Shown: positions 1-8,437, numbered from the stretch's first letter. The stretch: 45,891 nucleotides of DNA from Gemmatimonas sp. (GCF_031426495.1 NZ_JANPLK010000023.1:1-45891), one strand, 5' to 3'. A program made the numbers and translations. The notes: generated by a model not told the origin, from the letters alone.

Positions 1-1
1 A

Positions 2-1723
2 TCTGTGGCTGCCACACTGCTTTCATCGGTACTCACGCCGTGTCTCGCCGCGGCCCAGGATCGCTCGCAGTCGCGGTCGATGGTGTCGTCCAAACAGGGC
101 GTGGTGGCCAGCGAGAGCGTGCTGGCGTCGCAGGTCGGCGCCTCTGTGCTGGAGCGCGGGGGCAATGCCATCGACGCCGCCGTGGCCATGAATGCGATGA
201 TGGGACTCATCGCACCGATGAACGACGGCATCGGCGGCGATCTGTTCGCGATCGTGTACGAGGCGAAATCGGGCAAGCTGTACGGGCTCAACGCGTCGGG
301 CTGGGCGCCCAAGGCGCTCACGGTGGACCATCTGCGCGCCAAAGGACGCACCAGTATGCCGGCACGCGGGATCGACGCGGCGACGGTGCCCGGCGCCGTG
401 AACGGATGGGAGAAGCTGCTTACCCGATTCGGCCGCAAGAAATTCGCCGAGGTGTTGGCGCAGCCGATTGCCTACGCTGAAGCCGGCTTCCCGGTGGGTG
501 AAGTCGTGAGCGTGTTCTGGAAGGACAGCGAGAAGGTGTTGCGTGAAGACGCGGCCACCACGAAGACCTTTCTACCCGGCGGCCGCTTGCCGCAGTCGGG
601 CGAGCTGTTTCGCAATCCGGAGCTCGCGTGGAGCTACCGCCAAATCGCGAGAGGCGGCGCGGCGGCATTCTACAAGGGGGCCGTGGCGGCCAAGTTGCTG
701 GCGAGTAGCAAGAGTCACGGTGGCACGATGACGGCCGCCGACCTGGCGGAGTTCGACAGCGAATGGGTGGAGCCGATCTCTACGACGTATCGCGGGTGGA
801 CGGTGTACGAGTTGCCCCCCAACGGCCAGGGCATTGCCGCGCTTGAGATGCTGAATATCATGGAGACGTTTCCGCTCGCCTCGATGGGGCACAACTCGGT
901 GCCGGCCTTGCATCACATGATCGAAGCGAAGAAGCTGGCGTATGCCGACATGCAGCAGTTCGACGGCGATCCGCGATTCGTGAAGATCCCGGTCGAGGCG
1001 ATGCGCTCGAAGGCGTATGCGGCGGAGCGCGCGAAGCTGGTGAATGCGACGAAAGCCACCTGCAGTCCTGATGCCGGCATGCCCAACGGTACCGACAACG
1101 GTACCGACAACGGCACCACGTATCTGAGCGCGGTGGACAAGGAGGGGAACATGATTTCCCTGATCCAGAGCAACTACTCCACCGTGGGTTTCGGTGCCGG
1201 TATCACGGTGGCTGACGCCGGATTCGTGTGGCACAACCGCGGCGCCGGGTTCTCCTTCGATCCCGCCAGCGCCAACGTGCTCGCCGGTCGCAAGCGTCCG
1301 CTGCACACCATCATCCCGGCGTTCATGGAGAAGGGCGATACGCGGGTGGCGTTCGGCATCATGGGGGGCTGGAATCAGGCGCAGGCCCATGCCCAGTTCG
1401 TGTCGAACATCGCCGACTTCGGCCTGAACATTCAGGGGGCACTCGATGCGCCGCGCTTTTCGAAGGAAACGTTTCTCGGCTGCGACGTGAACTTCGAGTC
1501 ACGCATCCCGGAACGTGTACTCAAGGCGCTGGCCGCGATGGGTCATGAGGTCGTGATGCGCGGTGACTACTCGAGCACGCGCATGGGCGCCGGTCAGGCC
1601 GTGATGCGCAATTTCACCACGGGGATCAACTCCGGCGCCTCGGATCCGCGCAAGGATGGGTCGGCGGTGTCGGAACTGCTGCCGGTTCGGCCGACCGCGC
1701 CGGCGGCTGCCGCGAAGCGCTAA
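2..1723 (+). CDS. ggt: gamma-glutamyltransferase, 5' end cut by the window
   Basis: Periplasmic N-terminal-nucleophile hydrolase/transferase that acts on gamma-glutamyl bonds (glutathione and related peptides). The frame is open to the window edge and begins with the end of a signal peptide (LLSSVLTPCLAAAQ), so the true start lies upstream; the GTG at base 5 is probably internal. The large-subunit part carries the usual GGNAIDAAVA and IGGDLFAIVY segments. The autoprocessing site is TTYLSAVDKEGN, whose first Thr (codon 371 counted from base 5) is the expected catalytic residue; later come RPLHTIIPAF and the ASDPRKDG tail. About 570 residues is normal for the family. Just before the catalytic Thr a 12-bp unit encoding DNGT is repeated in tandem, which is unusual. 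Family assignment is firm; substrate is unknown. Confidence 0.93.
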   Translation, partial: SVAATLLSSVLTPCLAAAQDRSQSRSMVSSKQGVVASESVLASQVGASVLERGGNAIDAAVAMNAMMGLIAPMNDGIGGDLFAIVYEAKSGKLYGLNASGWAPKALTVDHLRAKGRTSMPARGIDAATVPGAVNGWEKLLTRFGRKKFAEVLAQPIAYAEAGFPVGEVVSVFWKDSEKVLREDAATTKTFLPGGRLPQSGELFRNPELAWSYRQIARGGAAAFYKGAVAAKLLASSKSHGGTMTAADLAEFDSEWVEPISTTYRGWTVYELPPNGQGIAALEMLNIMETFPLASMGHNSVPALHHMIEAKKLAYADMQQFDGDPRFVKIPVEAMRSKAYAAERAKLVNATKATCSPDAGMPNGTDNGTDNGTTYLSAVDKEGNMISLIQSNYSTVGFGAGITVADAGFVWHNRGAGFSFDPASANVLAGRKRPLHTIIPAFMEKGDTRVAFGIMGGWNQAQAHAQFVSNIADFGLNIQGALDAPRFSKETFLGCDVNFESRIPERVLKALAAMGHEVVMRGDYSSTRMGAGQAVMRNFTTGINSGASDPRKDGSAVSELLPVRPTAPAAAAKR

Positions 1724-1859
1724 ACGCTCGCGCCGGATGCAGGCACAGCCGTGGCACTGATTGTGGGCGCTAAGTTCTCCATTTCGACGTTGCGCGTGAC
1801 GGTGACAGCTACATTGTCCGTCATGATCACCGTGCCTACGTAAGCAGGGAGCGCCATTA

Positions 1860-2348
1860 GTGTCACCACATGCCGAACCGCCGCGGGACGAAGCGTCGCA
1901 GCTGGCGCGTCGGCTTGTCGCGCAGGAGCTGGTAGGGGCGAGCGGAAACGAAGCGGCGATGGTATCGCGGCTCGTGGAGCGGGTGTACCTCGGCCTCTCG
2001 CGATGGTTTGGGCCGTACGGCGCCCTCGCCCTGATGACGCGTGCGATCGCTCGGGCACGATCTGACCACCCACTCCTGGCCGGTGTCGTCGCCAGTGCGA
2101 CCACTACGCCAACGGTGACTGGCTGGCCCAACGGATCAACGACCGAGTCGGCGGCCGCGTTAGCCGACGCCGCCGTCGCGCTCATCTCAACGCTGCACGC
2201 GTCGTTGGCGCGACTCATTGGAGACGACTTGGCCGAGACCCTGATCGCGCAGAGCGACACGGCGCAAAGCGACACGGCGCAAAGCGACGCGGCGCCGTCG
2301 CCAGTCCCCACGGAGATGCCTGTCTTCCCGAACTTGAGCGACGCATGA
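1860..2348 (+). CDS. hypothetical protein, first gene of the KaiC-like operon
   Basis: I do not recognise this 162-residue protein. It starts at a GTG preceded by a good AGGGAG ribosome site, and its stop overlaps the next ATG (ATGA), so it is translationally coupled to the KaiC-like gene. It has no signal peptide or clear membrane segment, and the sequence looks mainly helical (DEASQLARRLVAQELVGASG at the start). The tail holds three tandem AQSD(T/A)A units encoded by near-identical 15-bp repeats at about 2250-2294, a likely flexible or length-variable linker. Coupling to an ATPase and a kinase suggests a partner or adaptor in that signalling unit; this is inference from position only. Confidence 0.8.
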   Translation: MSPHAEPPRDEASQLARRLVAQELVGASGNEAAMVSRLVERVYLGLSRWFGPYGALALMTRAIARARSDHPLLAGVVASATTTPTVTGWPNGSTTESAAALADAAVALISTLHASLARLIGDDLAETLIAQSDTAQSDTAQSDAAPSPVPTEMPVFPNLSDA

Positions 2349-3907
2349 CCGACGAATCAAATCGCAGCGAACTATCGGGAGGTGCGGGTTCGCTCGTGCG
2401 CACCATGCCGCCCGATCGACGCGGCCTGCACACCATTCCGACCGGCGTCGCCGGTCTCGACGCCGTGCTTGGTGGGGGGATTCCGCAGTATTCGTTCAAC
2501 ATGCTGGCCGGCGGACCCGGCGCCGGCAAGACGACGCTTGCCCAACAAATTCTGTTCGCGAATGCCTCGCGGGAGCGGCCGGCGTTGTACTTCACGGTGC
2601 TGGGTGAGCCGACCGTCAAGATGCTGCGCTATCAGCGCCAGTTCAGCTTCTTCAAGCCGGAGCTCGTGGGGAGCGCCGTGCACTACCTCAATCTCAGCGA
2701 AGAAGCGCTGTCTGGGGACCTGAACGCGGTGCTGGGTCGCATGACCGACGAAGTGGAACGGCTGAATCCCGGCATCATTGTCGTGGATTCGTTCCGCACC
2801 ATTCAGCCCACGGCGAGCGCAAACCGCCGCCTTCCCGAGCCGTCAACGGCGGCCGACGCGATGGCGCTCGAACAGTTCGTCCAGCGGCTGGCCTTGCTCC
2901 TCGCGACGTGGGAAGTCACGTCGCTCTTGATCGGCGAGTACAACGAGCCGGAGCAGCGTCAGCCTCTGTTCACGATTGCCGACGGCATCCTGTGGCTCAC
3001 GCAAGCGACCGATCGCAATTCGGTCGTGCGCAAGCTGCAGGCCGTAAAGGTGCGCGGACAGGCACAGATGCCAGGACTGCATACGTTCCGTATTACCCGC
3101 GATGGGTTGCAGGTGTTTCCGCGCATCCCCGAACAGCAGGCGGATCGCAGCCACGCTCGGCCCCGCGCGAGTTTCCGGGTTGCGACCGGTGTGCCAGGGC
3201 TCGACGACATGATGGGTGGTGGCATTCCGTCGGGCGATGCCGTGATGGTGGCCGGGCCGACCGGTACCGGCAAGTCCACCTTCGGCATGCAATTCGTGGC
3301 CGAAGGACTGCGACGGGGCGAGTCGGTCGTGGTCGCGGTGTTCGAAGAGTATCCCGAGGCGTATCTGGCGCGCCTGAGTGCCCACGACATCGACACCGAC
3401 GCGATGGTTGCCTCGGGCAAGCTCGTCGTGTCGTATCTCCGTCCGCTCGACCTTTCGGTCGACGAAACGCTGGCTGACATTCTGATGAGTGTGCAGACGA
3501 CTGGTGCCGTGCGCGTGGTCATCGACTCCCTCACCGGCTTCGAGATTGCGCTGGCCCCAACCTTTCGCGAAGACTTTCGCGAGTCGTTGTACCGACTGGT
3601 CGGCGCGCTCACGGCCACTGGCGTCACGGTGTTCATGATTCTCGAATCCATCTCGACCTCACCGGATGTTGGCTTCACGGGTGAGCGCGTGTCGTTCATC
3701 ACCGACGATATCATCGTGCAGCGCTACGTCGAGGTCGACGGGACGCTGGCGAAAGTGGTGTCGGTCATCAAGATGCGAGGCAGTGCCCACAGCTCGGCGT
3801 TCCGTCGCTATCAGATCTCCGACAAAGGAGCGACGATTGGCGACCCCGTCACCGATATCGACGGCCTGCTCACGGGGAGTCCTACACGACGCGTGGTCGA
3901 TTCATGA
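2345..3907 (+). CDS. KaiC-like double-domain ATPase
   Basis: RecA/KaiC-superfamily protein of 520 residues, the same length as cyanobacterial KaiC, with two tandem ATPase domains. Domain 1 has Walker A GPGAGKT at 57-63 and a Walker B-like IIVVDSF; domain 2 has GPTGTGKS at 304-311, FEEYPE (the paired Glu motif) and VRVVIDSLTGF. The C-terminal part follows KaiC closely (VIKMRGS, ISDKG, then SGSPTR-like GSPTRR). By recalled alignment to the KaiC phosphorylation loop, Thr426 and Ser431 are kept (here T445, S450) but Thr432 is Phe (F451). No kaiA or kaiB lies nearby. It is coupled by ATGA to the gene before and lies 7 bases ahead of the histidine kinase. Expected to be an ATP-hydrolysing signalling protein, possibly autophosphorylating; a circadian role is not implied. 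Confidence 0.9.
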   Translation: MTDESNRSELSGGAGSLVRTMPPDRRGLHTIPTGVAGLDAVLGGGIPQYSFNMLAGGPGAGKTTLAQQILFANASRERPALYFTVLGEPTVKMLRYQRQFSFFKPELVGSAVHYLNLSEEALSGDLNAVLGRMTDEVERLNPGIIVVDSFRTIQPTASANRRLPEPSTAADAMALEQFVQRLALLLATWEVTSLLIGEYNEPEQRQPLFTIADGILWLTQATDRNSVVRKLQAVKVRGQAQMPGLHTFRITRDGLQVFPRIPEQQADRSHARPRASFRVATGVPGLDDMMGGGIPSGDAVMVAGPTGTGKSTFGMQFVAEGLRRGESVVVAVFEEYPEAYLARLSAHDIDTDAMVASGKLVVSYLRPLDLSVDETLADILMSVQTTGAVRVVIDSLTGFEIALAPTFREDFRESLYRLVGALTATGVTVFMILESISTSPDVGFTGERVSFITDDIIVQRYVEVDGTLAKVVSVIKMRGSAHSSAFRRYQISDKGATIGDPVTDIDGLLTGSPTRRVVDS

Positions 3908-3914
3908 AGCCCGC

Positions 3915-5339
3915 GTGATCGAGCTCAAGGAGCTCCACCAGCTCCAGCAGCTCACCGAGCGTGTCCTGCTCAGTGCCCTGCGAGAACAGGACGCGGCGGA
4001 TGCCGCTGAGAATAAGCGCGGCGACGCGCAGTTCCTGGCGGATGCCGGGCTCGAACTGAGTGCGTCGCTCGATCAGGAGTTGACGTACAGAGCGATTGCC
4101 AATCTCGTGCTGCCGCGTCGCGCGGCGTGGTGCATCGTCGATGTGATCGAATCCGAGGGTGTGCTGCGGCGTATCGCCGTGATCCATCCCGATCCGCTCA
4201 AGCATGCCGCCGCTCGCGCGCTCGTAGACTACTGGAGGCCAGCGGCCGACGACGTGATTGGGGTTCCCGCGTTGGAAGTCCCCCCGCGCACGATTGAACG
4301 CAGCGACCCTCGCATCATCGTGACGGCCGCCGAACGCACTCCCGATACGAGTCGCGTGGTCGAGTGGCTCGGCACCGGGCCGGTTTTGATTGTGCCGCTG
4401 CTCGCCGAGGATCGTTTGCTGGGCGCGATCACCTTCGTCGGGCTACAGCACTCCTCCCCCTTCACGGTCGATGAGATCGCGCACAGTGACGCGCTGGCCG
4501 CGCTTTGCGCTCAGGCACTCGCGGGTGCCCGGCGCTTCGCCACAGTTCATGAGACCTCGCTCATCGCTGAGGCGAGTCGCGCCGATGCCGAGGTAGCTCG
4601 TGAGGTGGCGGAGAGCGCGAACAGCGCAAAGGATGGTGCGATCGCGATGGTCAGCCACGAACTTCGTTCACCGCTCGGTGCGATCGCCAACAATATCCAG
4701 ATCTTACAGCTCGAGATCTGCGGGCCGGTCACCACGTTGCAGCGGGCTGTCCTGGACCGCATCGCGACGAGCCATGCGCACGTCATGGCACTCGTGGATC
4801 AGTTGCTGGACCTGCAGCGTATTGCCGTCGGCAAGATGCACTTCGAGATGGCGCCGGTGTCCGTGGCGTCCGCCATCGTAGACGCCGCCGACATGGCCAC
4901 GTGGCATTTCACGCGGGCGAACGTGCAGCTGGAGCTGGGGGTCGATGAGAGGCTGGGCGAGCTGCATACCGACCGTCGCAAGTTCACCCAGATCATCCTG
5001 AATCTGTTGGCGAACGCAGCCAAGTTCACGCCGACCGGAGGGCGGGTGCTCCTCTCCGCTGAGCGTCTCGACGCCGCGATCCGTGTACGGGTAAGCGACA
5101 CGGGTATCGGCATCGCGGTGGATCATCACGAAGCGGTGTTCGAGCCGTTTGTGCAGGTACGCGACGCTGCCCACCTGCACTCCGGTGGCGCCGGCCTAGG
5201 CCTCGCGATCAGTCGGCAGTTCGCGCGGGGGCTCGGTGGTGACTTAACGGTCGAAAGTGCGCCCGGCGAGGGGAGCACGTTCACGCTCGCCATTCCGGAT
5301 ACCCGCCCCGAGGCCGTCGCCGACGGCACGAGCCTATAG
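3915..5339 (+). CDS. GAF-domain histidine kinase
   Basis: Cytosolic sensor kinase of about 474 residues from the GTG at 3915; an earlier start overlapping the KaiC-like gene is possible. A short coiled N-terminus (IELKELHQLQQLTERVLL) leads to a GAF-type domain at about 40-215. The dimerisation/phospho-acceptor segment MVSHELRSPLG follows, with His248 as the expected phosphosite. The ATPase domain shows the N box (NLLANAAKFTPTGG), G1 (VSDTGIGI), F box (FEPFVQ) and G2 (GAGLGLAISRQFA). There is no membrane segment and no receiver domain, so a separate response regulator must exist elsewhere. Close spacing to the KaiC-like gene suggests one pathway, as with SasA-type kinases, but no KaiB-like N-terminal domain is present. 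Confidence 0.9.
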   Translation: MIELKELHQLQQLTERVLLSALREQDAADAAENKRGDAQFLADAGLELSASLDQELTYRAIANLVLPRRAAWCIVDVIESEGVLRRIAVIHPDPLKHAAARALVDYWRPAADDVIGVPALEVPPRTIERSDPRIIVTAAERTPDTSRVVEWLGTGPVLIVPLLAEDRLLGAITFVGLQHSSPFTVDEIAHSDALAALCAQALAGARRFATVHETSLIAEASRADAEVAREVAESANSAKDGAIAMVSHELRSPLGAIANNIQILQLEICGPVTTLQRAVLDRIATSHAHVMALVDQLLDLQRIAVGKMHFEMAPVSVASAIVDAADMATWHFTRANVQLELGVDERLGELHTDRRKFTQIILNLLANAAKFTPTGGRVLLSAERLDAAIRVRVSDTGIGIAVDHHEAVFEPFVQVRDAAHLHSGGAGLGLAISRQFARGLGGDLTVESAPGEGSTFTLAIPDTRPEAVADGTSL

Positions 5340-5350
5340 CCGCAGGCGTC

Positions 5351-5396
5351 GAACAACGGCGTCCCTTTCGTACTCTGTAAGGGGACGCCGTTGTTC
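5351..5396. terminator. strong hairpin between convergent genes
   Basis: A 15-bp perfect inverted repeat (GAACAACGGCGTCCC with its complement) encloses a 16-base loop. It sits 11 bases after the kinase stop and just beyond the stop of the 49-codon minus-strand gene, so it probably ends transcription from both sides. No long T tract follows, so efficiency is uncertain. Confidence 0.75.
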
Positions 5397-5406
5397 GCCA
5401 GCGAAG

Positions 5407-5556
5407 CTAGAGGACCTTCCGTCCCTGAATCACGCGCACCAGAATAACCACCACGGCGATGACGAGCAGGATATGGATGAGGCCGCCCATCGTGTAGGCG
5501 CTGACCATGCCGAGCAGCCAAAGCACGACGAGGATAATGGCGAGTGTCATGAGCAT
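5407..5556 (-). CDS. 49-residue membrane protein, lmo0937/DUF5670 family
   Basis: Small integral membrane protein of unknown function. The product begins MLMTLAIILVVLWLLGMV and ends RVIQGRKVL, with two hydrophobic helices around a YTMGGLIHILL turn. This arrangement, including the WLLG, G-hydrophobic-IHILL and basic end motifs, is that of the widespread lmo0937/DUF5670 proteins. The ATG at 5556-5554 is preceded by a modest GGGAAC ribosome site. It stands alone, convergent to the kinase gene and sharing the hairpin with it. In other bacteria members of this family are often linked with stress responses; nothing here shows the inducer. Confidence 0.85.
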   Translation of the reverse strand: MLMTLAIILVVLWLLGMVSAYTMGGLIHILLVIAVVVILVRVIQGRKVL

Positions 5557-5660
5557 GGTGTGTTCCCGGTAGAGGTGGTCATTGTGTCCGGACCGGCGTA
5601 CCCAAGTGTGGGTATGCCGCGCCGTTCGACTGTTCCTATCGCAATGCTGGTGCCAGCGAC

Positions 5661-6848
5661 TCAGAATGTCGTGTCGTCCCCGAGCACATCGTGCGACCAG
5701 CGCAACATTCCGCCCGTCACCGACGCGACGCGGGTGAACCCAGCGGTCTTCAGTTGGCGCGCGGCGTCGGCACTGCGTTTCCCACTACCGCAGATTACGA
5801 CCAATTCACGTGAACGGTCGAGCGACGACATCGCGCCGGCCAAGGTGCCCAGCGGAATCAGGCGGGACCACGCAACGCGATCGTGCGCCGCCTCGTGTGG
5901 CTCACGTACGTCGATCAAGTCGAAGTCGTCTCCGCGCGCGTGGCGCAGCGCCAACGCGGCGGGTGTGATTTCAGTCACGTCCTCACCAGCGGTGGCGGTC
6001 GCGGGCCCGGCGGCGCCGCAGAATGCGTCGTAGTCGACGAGGTGGGTGAGTGTACGCGTGCCACAGGCCGGGCACTGTGGATCGCGTGTGATCGACACCG
6101 ATCGGAATTGCATCGACAGGGCGTCGACCATGAGCAGGCGCCCCGCCAGCGTCTCGCCCGTATGCAGTATGAGCTTCAGCGCTTCCGTGGCCTGAATGGT
6201 CCCGATGAGTCCCGGCAGCACCCCGAGCACCCCGCCTTCGGCGCAGTTCTGTACCATGCCCGGTGGTGGTGGCACGGGATACAAGCAGCGGTAGCAGGGG
6301 CCGTGTTCCGTCGCGAACACCGATGCCTGTCCGTCGAACTGAAACACCGACCCATGCACGTTCGGCTTCGCCAACAGCACGCACGCGTCGTTCACGAGGT
6401 AACGCGTGTTGAAGTTGTCGGTGCCGTCGATGATGACGTCGTACGCGCCCACCAGCTCCATCGCGTTCGCCGATGTCAGCCAGGTCGGGTGCAGCTCCAG
6501 CTGCACATGCGGATTCACGTCGAGCAGCCGGTCGCGGGCCGACTCGAGTTTCGGCCGCCCGACATCACGCGTGCCGTGCAACAGCTGACGCTGCAGATTC
6601 GTCACGTCCACCACGTCCTGGTCGACGAGGCCGATCGTGCCGACACCCGCCGCCGCCAGATAAAGCGCGGTGGGCGAGCCCAGTCCTCCGGCACCGACAA
6701 TGAGCACCCGTGCGGCTTTAAGGCGTTGCTGCCCTTCACGTCCGACGCCGGGGAGCGTGAGGTGCCGGCTGTAACGGTTGAGCTCGTCGGCGCCGAGCGG
6801 TGGGAGCGCTGTGCGGGCATCGGCGTGTCCGTGATCTGGTGCGTCCAC
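5661..6848 (-). CDS. MoeZ/MoeB-like adenylyltransferase with C-terminal rhodanese domain
   Basis: E1-like enzyme that adenylates the C-terminal Gly of ThiS/MoaD-type sulfur carriers and, through its rhodanese domain, can supply sulfur. Residues about 20-260 form the ThiF fold: the nucleotide loop GAGGLGSP at 52-59, DGTDNFNTRYLVND, zinc pairs CYRC and CPAC, and NCAEGGVLGVLPG. Residues about 295-395 are a rhodanese domain with the active-site loop CGSGKRS. At 395 residues it matches actinobacterial MoeZ and eukaryotic Uba4-type fusions. The start is the GTG at 6848. It is divergent from the propeller/MoaD-like pair, which provides a plausible carrier substrate. Whether it serves molybdopterin, thiamine, cysteine or another pathway cannot be told from sequence. 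Confidence 0.92.
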   Translation of the reverse strand: MDAPDHGHADARTALPPLGADELNRYSRHLTLPGVGREGQQRLKAARVLIVGAGGLGSPTALYLAAAGVGTIGLVDQDVVDVTNLQRQLLHGTRDVGRPKLESARDRLLDVNPHVQLELHPTWLTSANAMELVGAYDVIIDGTDNFNTRYLVNDACVLLAKPNVHGSVFQFDGQASVFATEHGPCYRCLYPVPPPPGMVQNCAEGGVLGVLPGLIGTIQATEALKLILHTGETLAGRLLMVDALSMQFRSVSITRDPQCPACGTRTLTHLVDYDAFCGAAGPATATAGEDVTEITPAALALRHARGDDFDLIDVREPHEAAHDRVAWSRLIPLGTLAGAMSSLDRSRELVVICGSGKRSADAARQLKTAGFTRVASVTGGMLRWSHDVLGDDTTF

Positions 6849-6917
6849 GATGAATTCCGGAAGGAAGTGGAGTCAAACGTAGGAACACGTTGGTCATGGG
6901 CGATGCCGTTCGCAATC

Positions 6918-6946
6918 GTGACGATTCCTGAAGCGCCCCGTATACT
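6918..6946 (+). promoter_or_regulatory. predicted sigma70-like promoter for the propeller gene
   Basis: A -35-like GTGACG (4 of 6 to consensus) at 6918-6923, a 17-base spacer, and a -10 TATACT (5 of 6) at 6941-6946, lying 32 bases before the ATG of the propeller gene. Visual prediction only. Confidence 0.5.
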
Positions 6947-6977
6947 TGCCACGACACCTGTAAGCGAGGAGCACGAC

Positions 6978-8093
6978 ATGAGCCGAGTGCGTGTACTGGT
7001 TGGGACCCGGAAAGGTGCGTTTATCCTGACGTCGGATGGCGCACGGAAACACTGGTCGGTCGACGGTCCTCATTTCCCCGGCTGGGAGATGTACCATCTC
7101 AAGGGATCTCCGGTCGATCCCGATCGCATCTACGCCTCGCAGTCGAGCGGATGGTTCGGACAGGTGATGCAACGCTCCGACGACGGTGGCAAGACGTGGG
7201 CACCAGTGGGCAATGCATTTGCCTACGACGGGATTCCCGGCACACACATGTGGTACGACGGCACGCCACATCCTTGGGAGTTCAAGCGCATCTGGCATCT
7301 CGAGCCGTCGCTCACCGATCGCGACGTCGTCTTTGCCGGCGCCGAAGATGCGGCGCTGTTCAAGTCCACCGATGGCGGTGCCACGTGGCACGAGCTGTCA
7401 GGACTGCGCGGACATGGATCCGGCGCCCACTGGCAGCCTGGCGCGGGCGGTCTGTGTCTGCACACGATCGTGCTCGATCCCACCGACGAGAATCGCATGT
7501 ACGTCGCCATCTCGGCCGCCGGCGCGTTTCGCACGGTCGACGGCGGTGTGACGTGGACACCCATCAACAAAGGACTGCGCTCGGGCGGCATCCCCGACGA
7601 AGACGCGGAAGTGGGACACTGCGTGCATCGCATCGCGATGCACCCATCGAATCCGCAGCGTCTCTACATGCAGAAGCACTGGGACGTGATGCGGAGCGAC
7701 GACGGTGGCGACCACTGGCACGAGGTCAGCGGCAATCTGCCCACCGACTTCGGCTTTCCCATCGATGTGCACGCGCACGAGCCGAACACGATTTACGTGG
7801 TGCCGATCACCAGCGACGCGCACCACTTCCCGCCCGACGGGAAGTTGCGGGTGTATCGCAGTCGCACCGGCGGCGATCGGTGGGAAGCGCTCACAGAGGG
7901 TCTGCCGCAGCAGGACTGCTATGTGAACGTGTTGCGCGATGCAATGGCGGTGGACACGCTCGAGTCATGCGGCATCTACTTCGGCACCACGGGCGGGCAA
8001 GTGTACGTGTCGAGTGATTCTGGTGATCACTGGGACACGATCGTCCACGATCTACCGGCCGTGCTGTCGGTGGAAGTGCAGACGTTGTCATGA
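6978..8093 (+). CDS. BNR/Asp-box beta-propeller protein
   Basis: A 371-residue protein of the WD40/YVTN/BNR-like class. It holds a series of Asp-box repeats: SDDGGKTW, STDGGATW, TVDGGVTW, SDDGGDHW, SRTGGDRW and SSDSGDHW, the signature of sialidase- and VPS10-type propellers. The catalytic Arg triad and Tyr of true sialidases cannot be assigned, so this is more likely a binding or scaffold propeller than a glycosidase. The ATG at 6978 has a GAGGA ribosome site; the open frame upstream has no homology. No signal peptide is seen (MSRVRVLVGTRKGAF), so it is probably cytosolic. Its stop overlaps the MoaD-like start (ATGA), implying joint translation and probably linked function. Confidence 0.85.
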   Translation: MSRVRVLVGTRKGAFILTSDGARKHWSVDGPHFPGWEMYHLKGSPVDPDRIYASQSSGWFGQVMQRSDDGGKTWAPVGNAFAYDGIPGTHMWYDGTPHPWEFKRIWHLEPSLTDRDVVFAGAEDAALFKSTDGGATWHELSGLRGHGSGAHWQPGAGGLCLHTIVLDPTDENRMYVAISAAGAFRTVDGGVTWTPINKGLRSGGIPDEDAEVGHCVHRIAMHPSNPQRLYMQKHWDVMRSDDGGDHWHEVSGNLPTDFGFPIDVHAHEPNTIYVVPITSDAHHFPPDGKLRVYRSRTGGDRWEALTEGLPQQDCYVNVLRDAMAVDTLESCGIYFGTTGGQVYVSSDSGDHWDTIVHDLPAVLSVEVQTLS

Positions 8094-8386
8094 TCCGTGT
8101 AGTGCTTCCGTCGCCGCTACGGGCGTTGGCGCAGGTCGGCGCGGAGATCTCCGTGCCCGTGACCGGCGAGGTCACGCTGCGCCGTGTGCTCGATGTCGTC
8201 GAAGCGCAGCATCCCGCGCTGCGCGGGACCATTCGCGATCAGGTCACGCAGCAGCGGCGGGCCTTCGTGCGCTTCTTCGCCTGCGAGCGCGATCTGTCGC
8301 ATGATTCGCCCGATGCGCCGTTGCCGCCGAGCGTGGCGACGGGGAACGAACCGCTGCTCATCGTCGGTGCGATGGCTGGCGGATAG
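8090..8386 (+). CDS. MoaD/ThiS-family sulfur-carrier-like protein
   Basis: A 98-residue beta-grasp protein with a ubiquitin-like pattern: MIRVVLPSPLRALAQVG at the N-terminus, then VTLRRVLDVVEAQHPALRG, and a C-terminus of GAMAGG. The terminal GG is the feature that E1-like enzymes such as MoeZ adenylate and thiocarboxylate. It overlaps the propeller gene by ATGA, and the divergent MoeZ-like gene lies just beyond. It is a little longer than classical MoaD (about 80 residues). No other molybdopterin or thiamine gene is in view, so its client pathway is open. The beta-grasp fold call is confident; the role is inferred. Confidence 0.85.
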   Translation: MIRVVLPSPLRALAQVGAEISVPVTGEVTLRRVLDVVEAQHPALRGTIRDQVTQQRRAFVRFFACERDLSHDSPDAPLPPSVATGNEPLLIVGAMAGG

Positions 8387-8437
8387 CGAGGTCGGCGTGA
8401 GCCTTACTCGGTGTACGCCAACTGGCTAACGTTGGGT

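Noticed and set aside
1720..1859. 45-codon minus-strand frame starting MALPAYVGTVIMTDN
   Set aside because: No ribosome site and no recognisable fold; it occupies a normal intergenic gap.
2345..3907. Circadian clock gene kaiC
   Set aside because: KaiA and KaiB are absent and one phosphosite is changed, so only KaiC-like is supported.
5883..6977. In-frame extension upstream of the propeller gene
   Set aside because: It lies opposite the MoeZ-like gene, has no homology, and the propeller has a good start and promoter at its own 5' end.
6978..8093. Sialidase
   Set aside because: Asp boxes alone do not make a sialidase; the catalytic Arg triad and Tyr could not be assigned.
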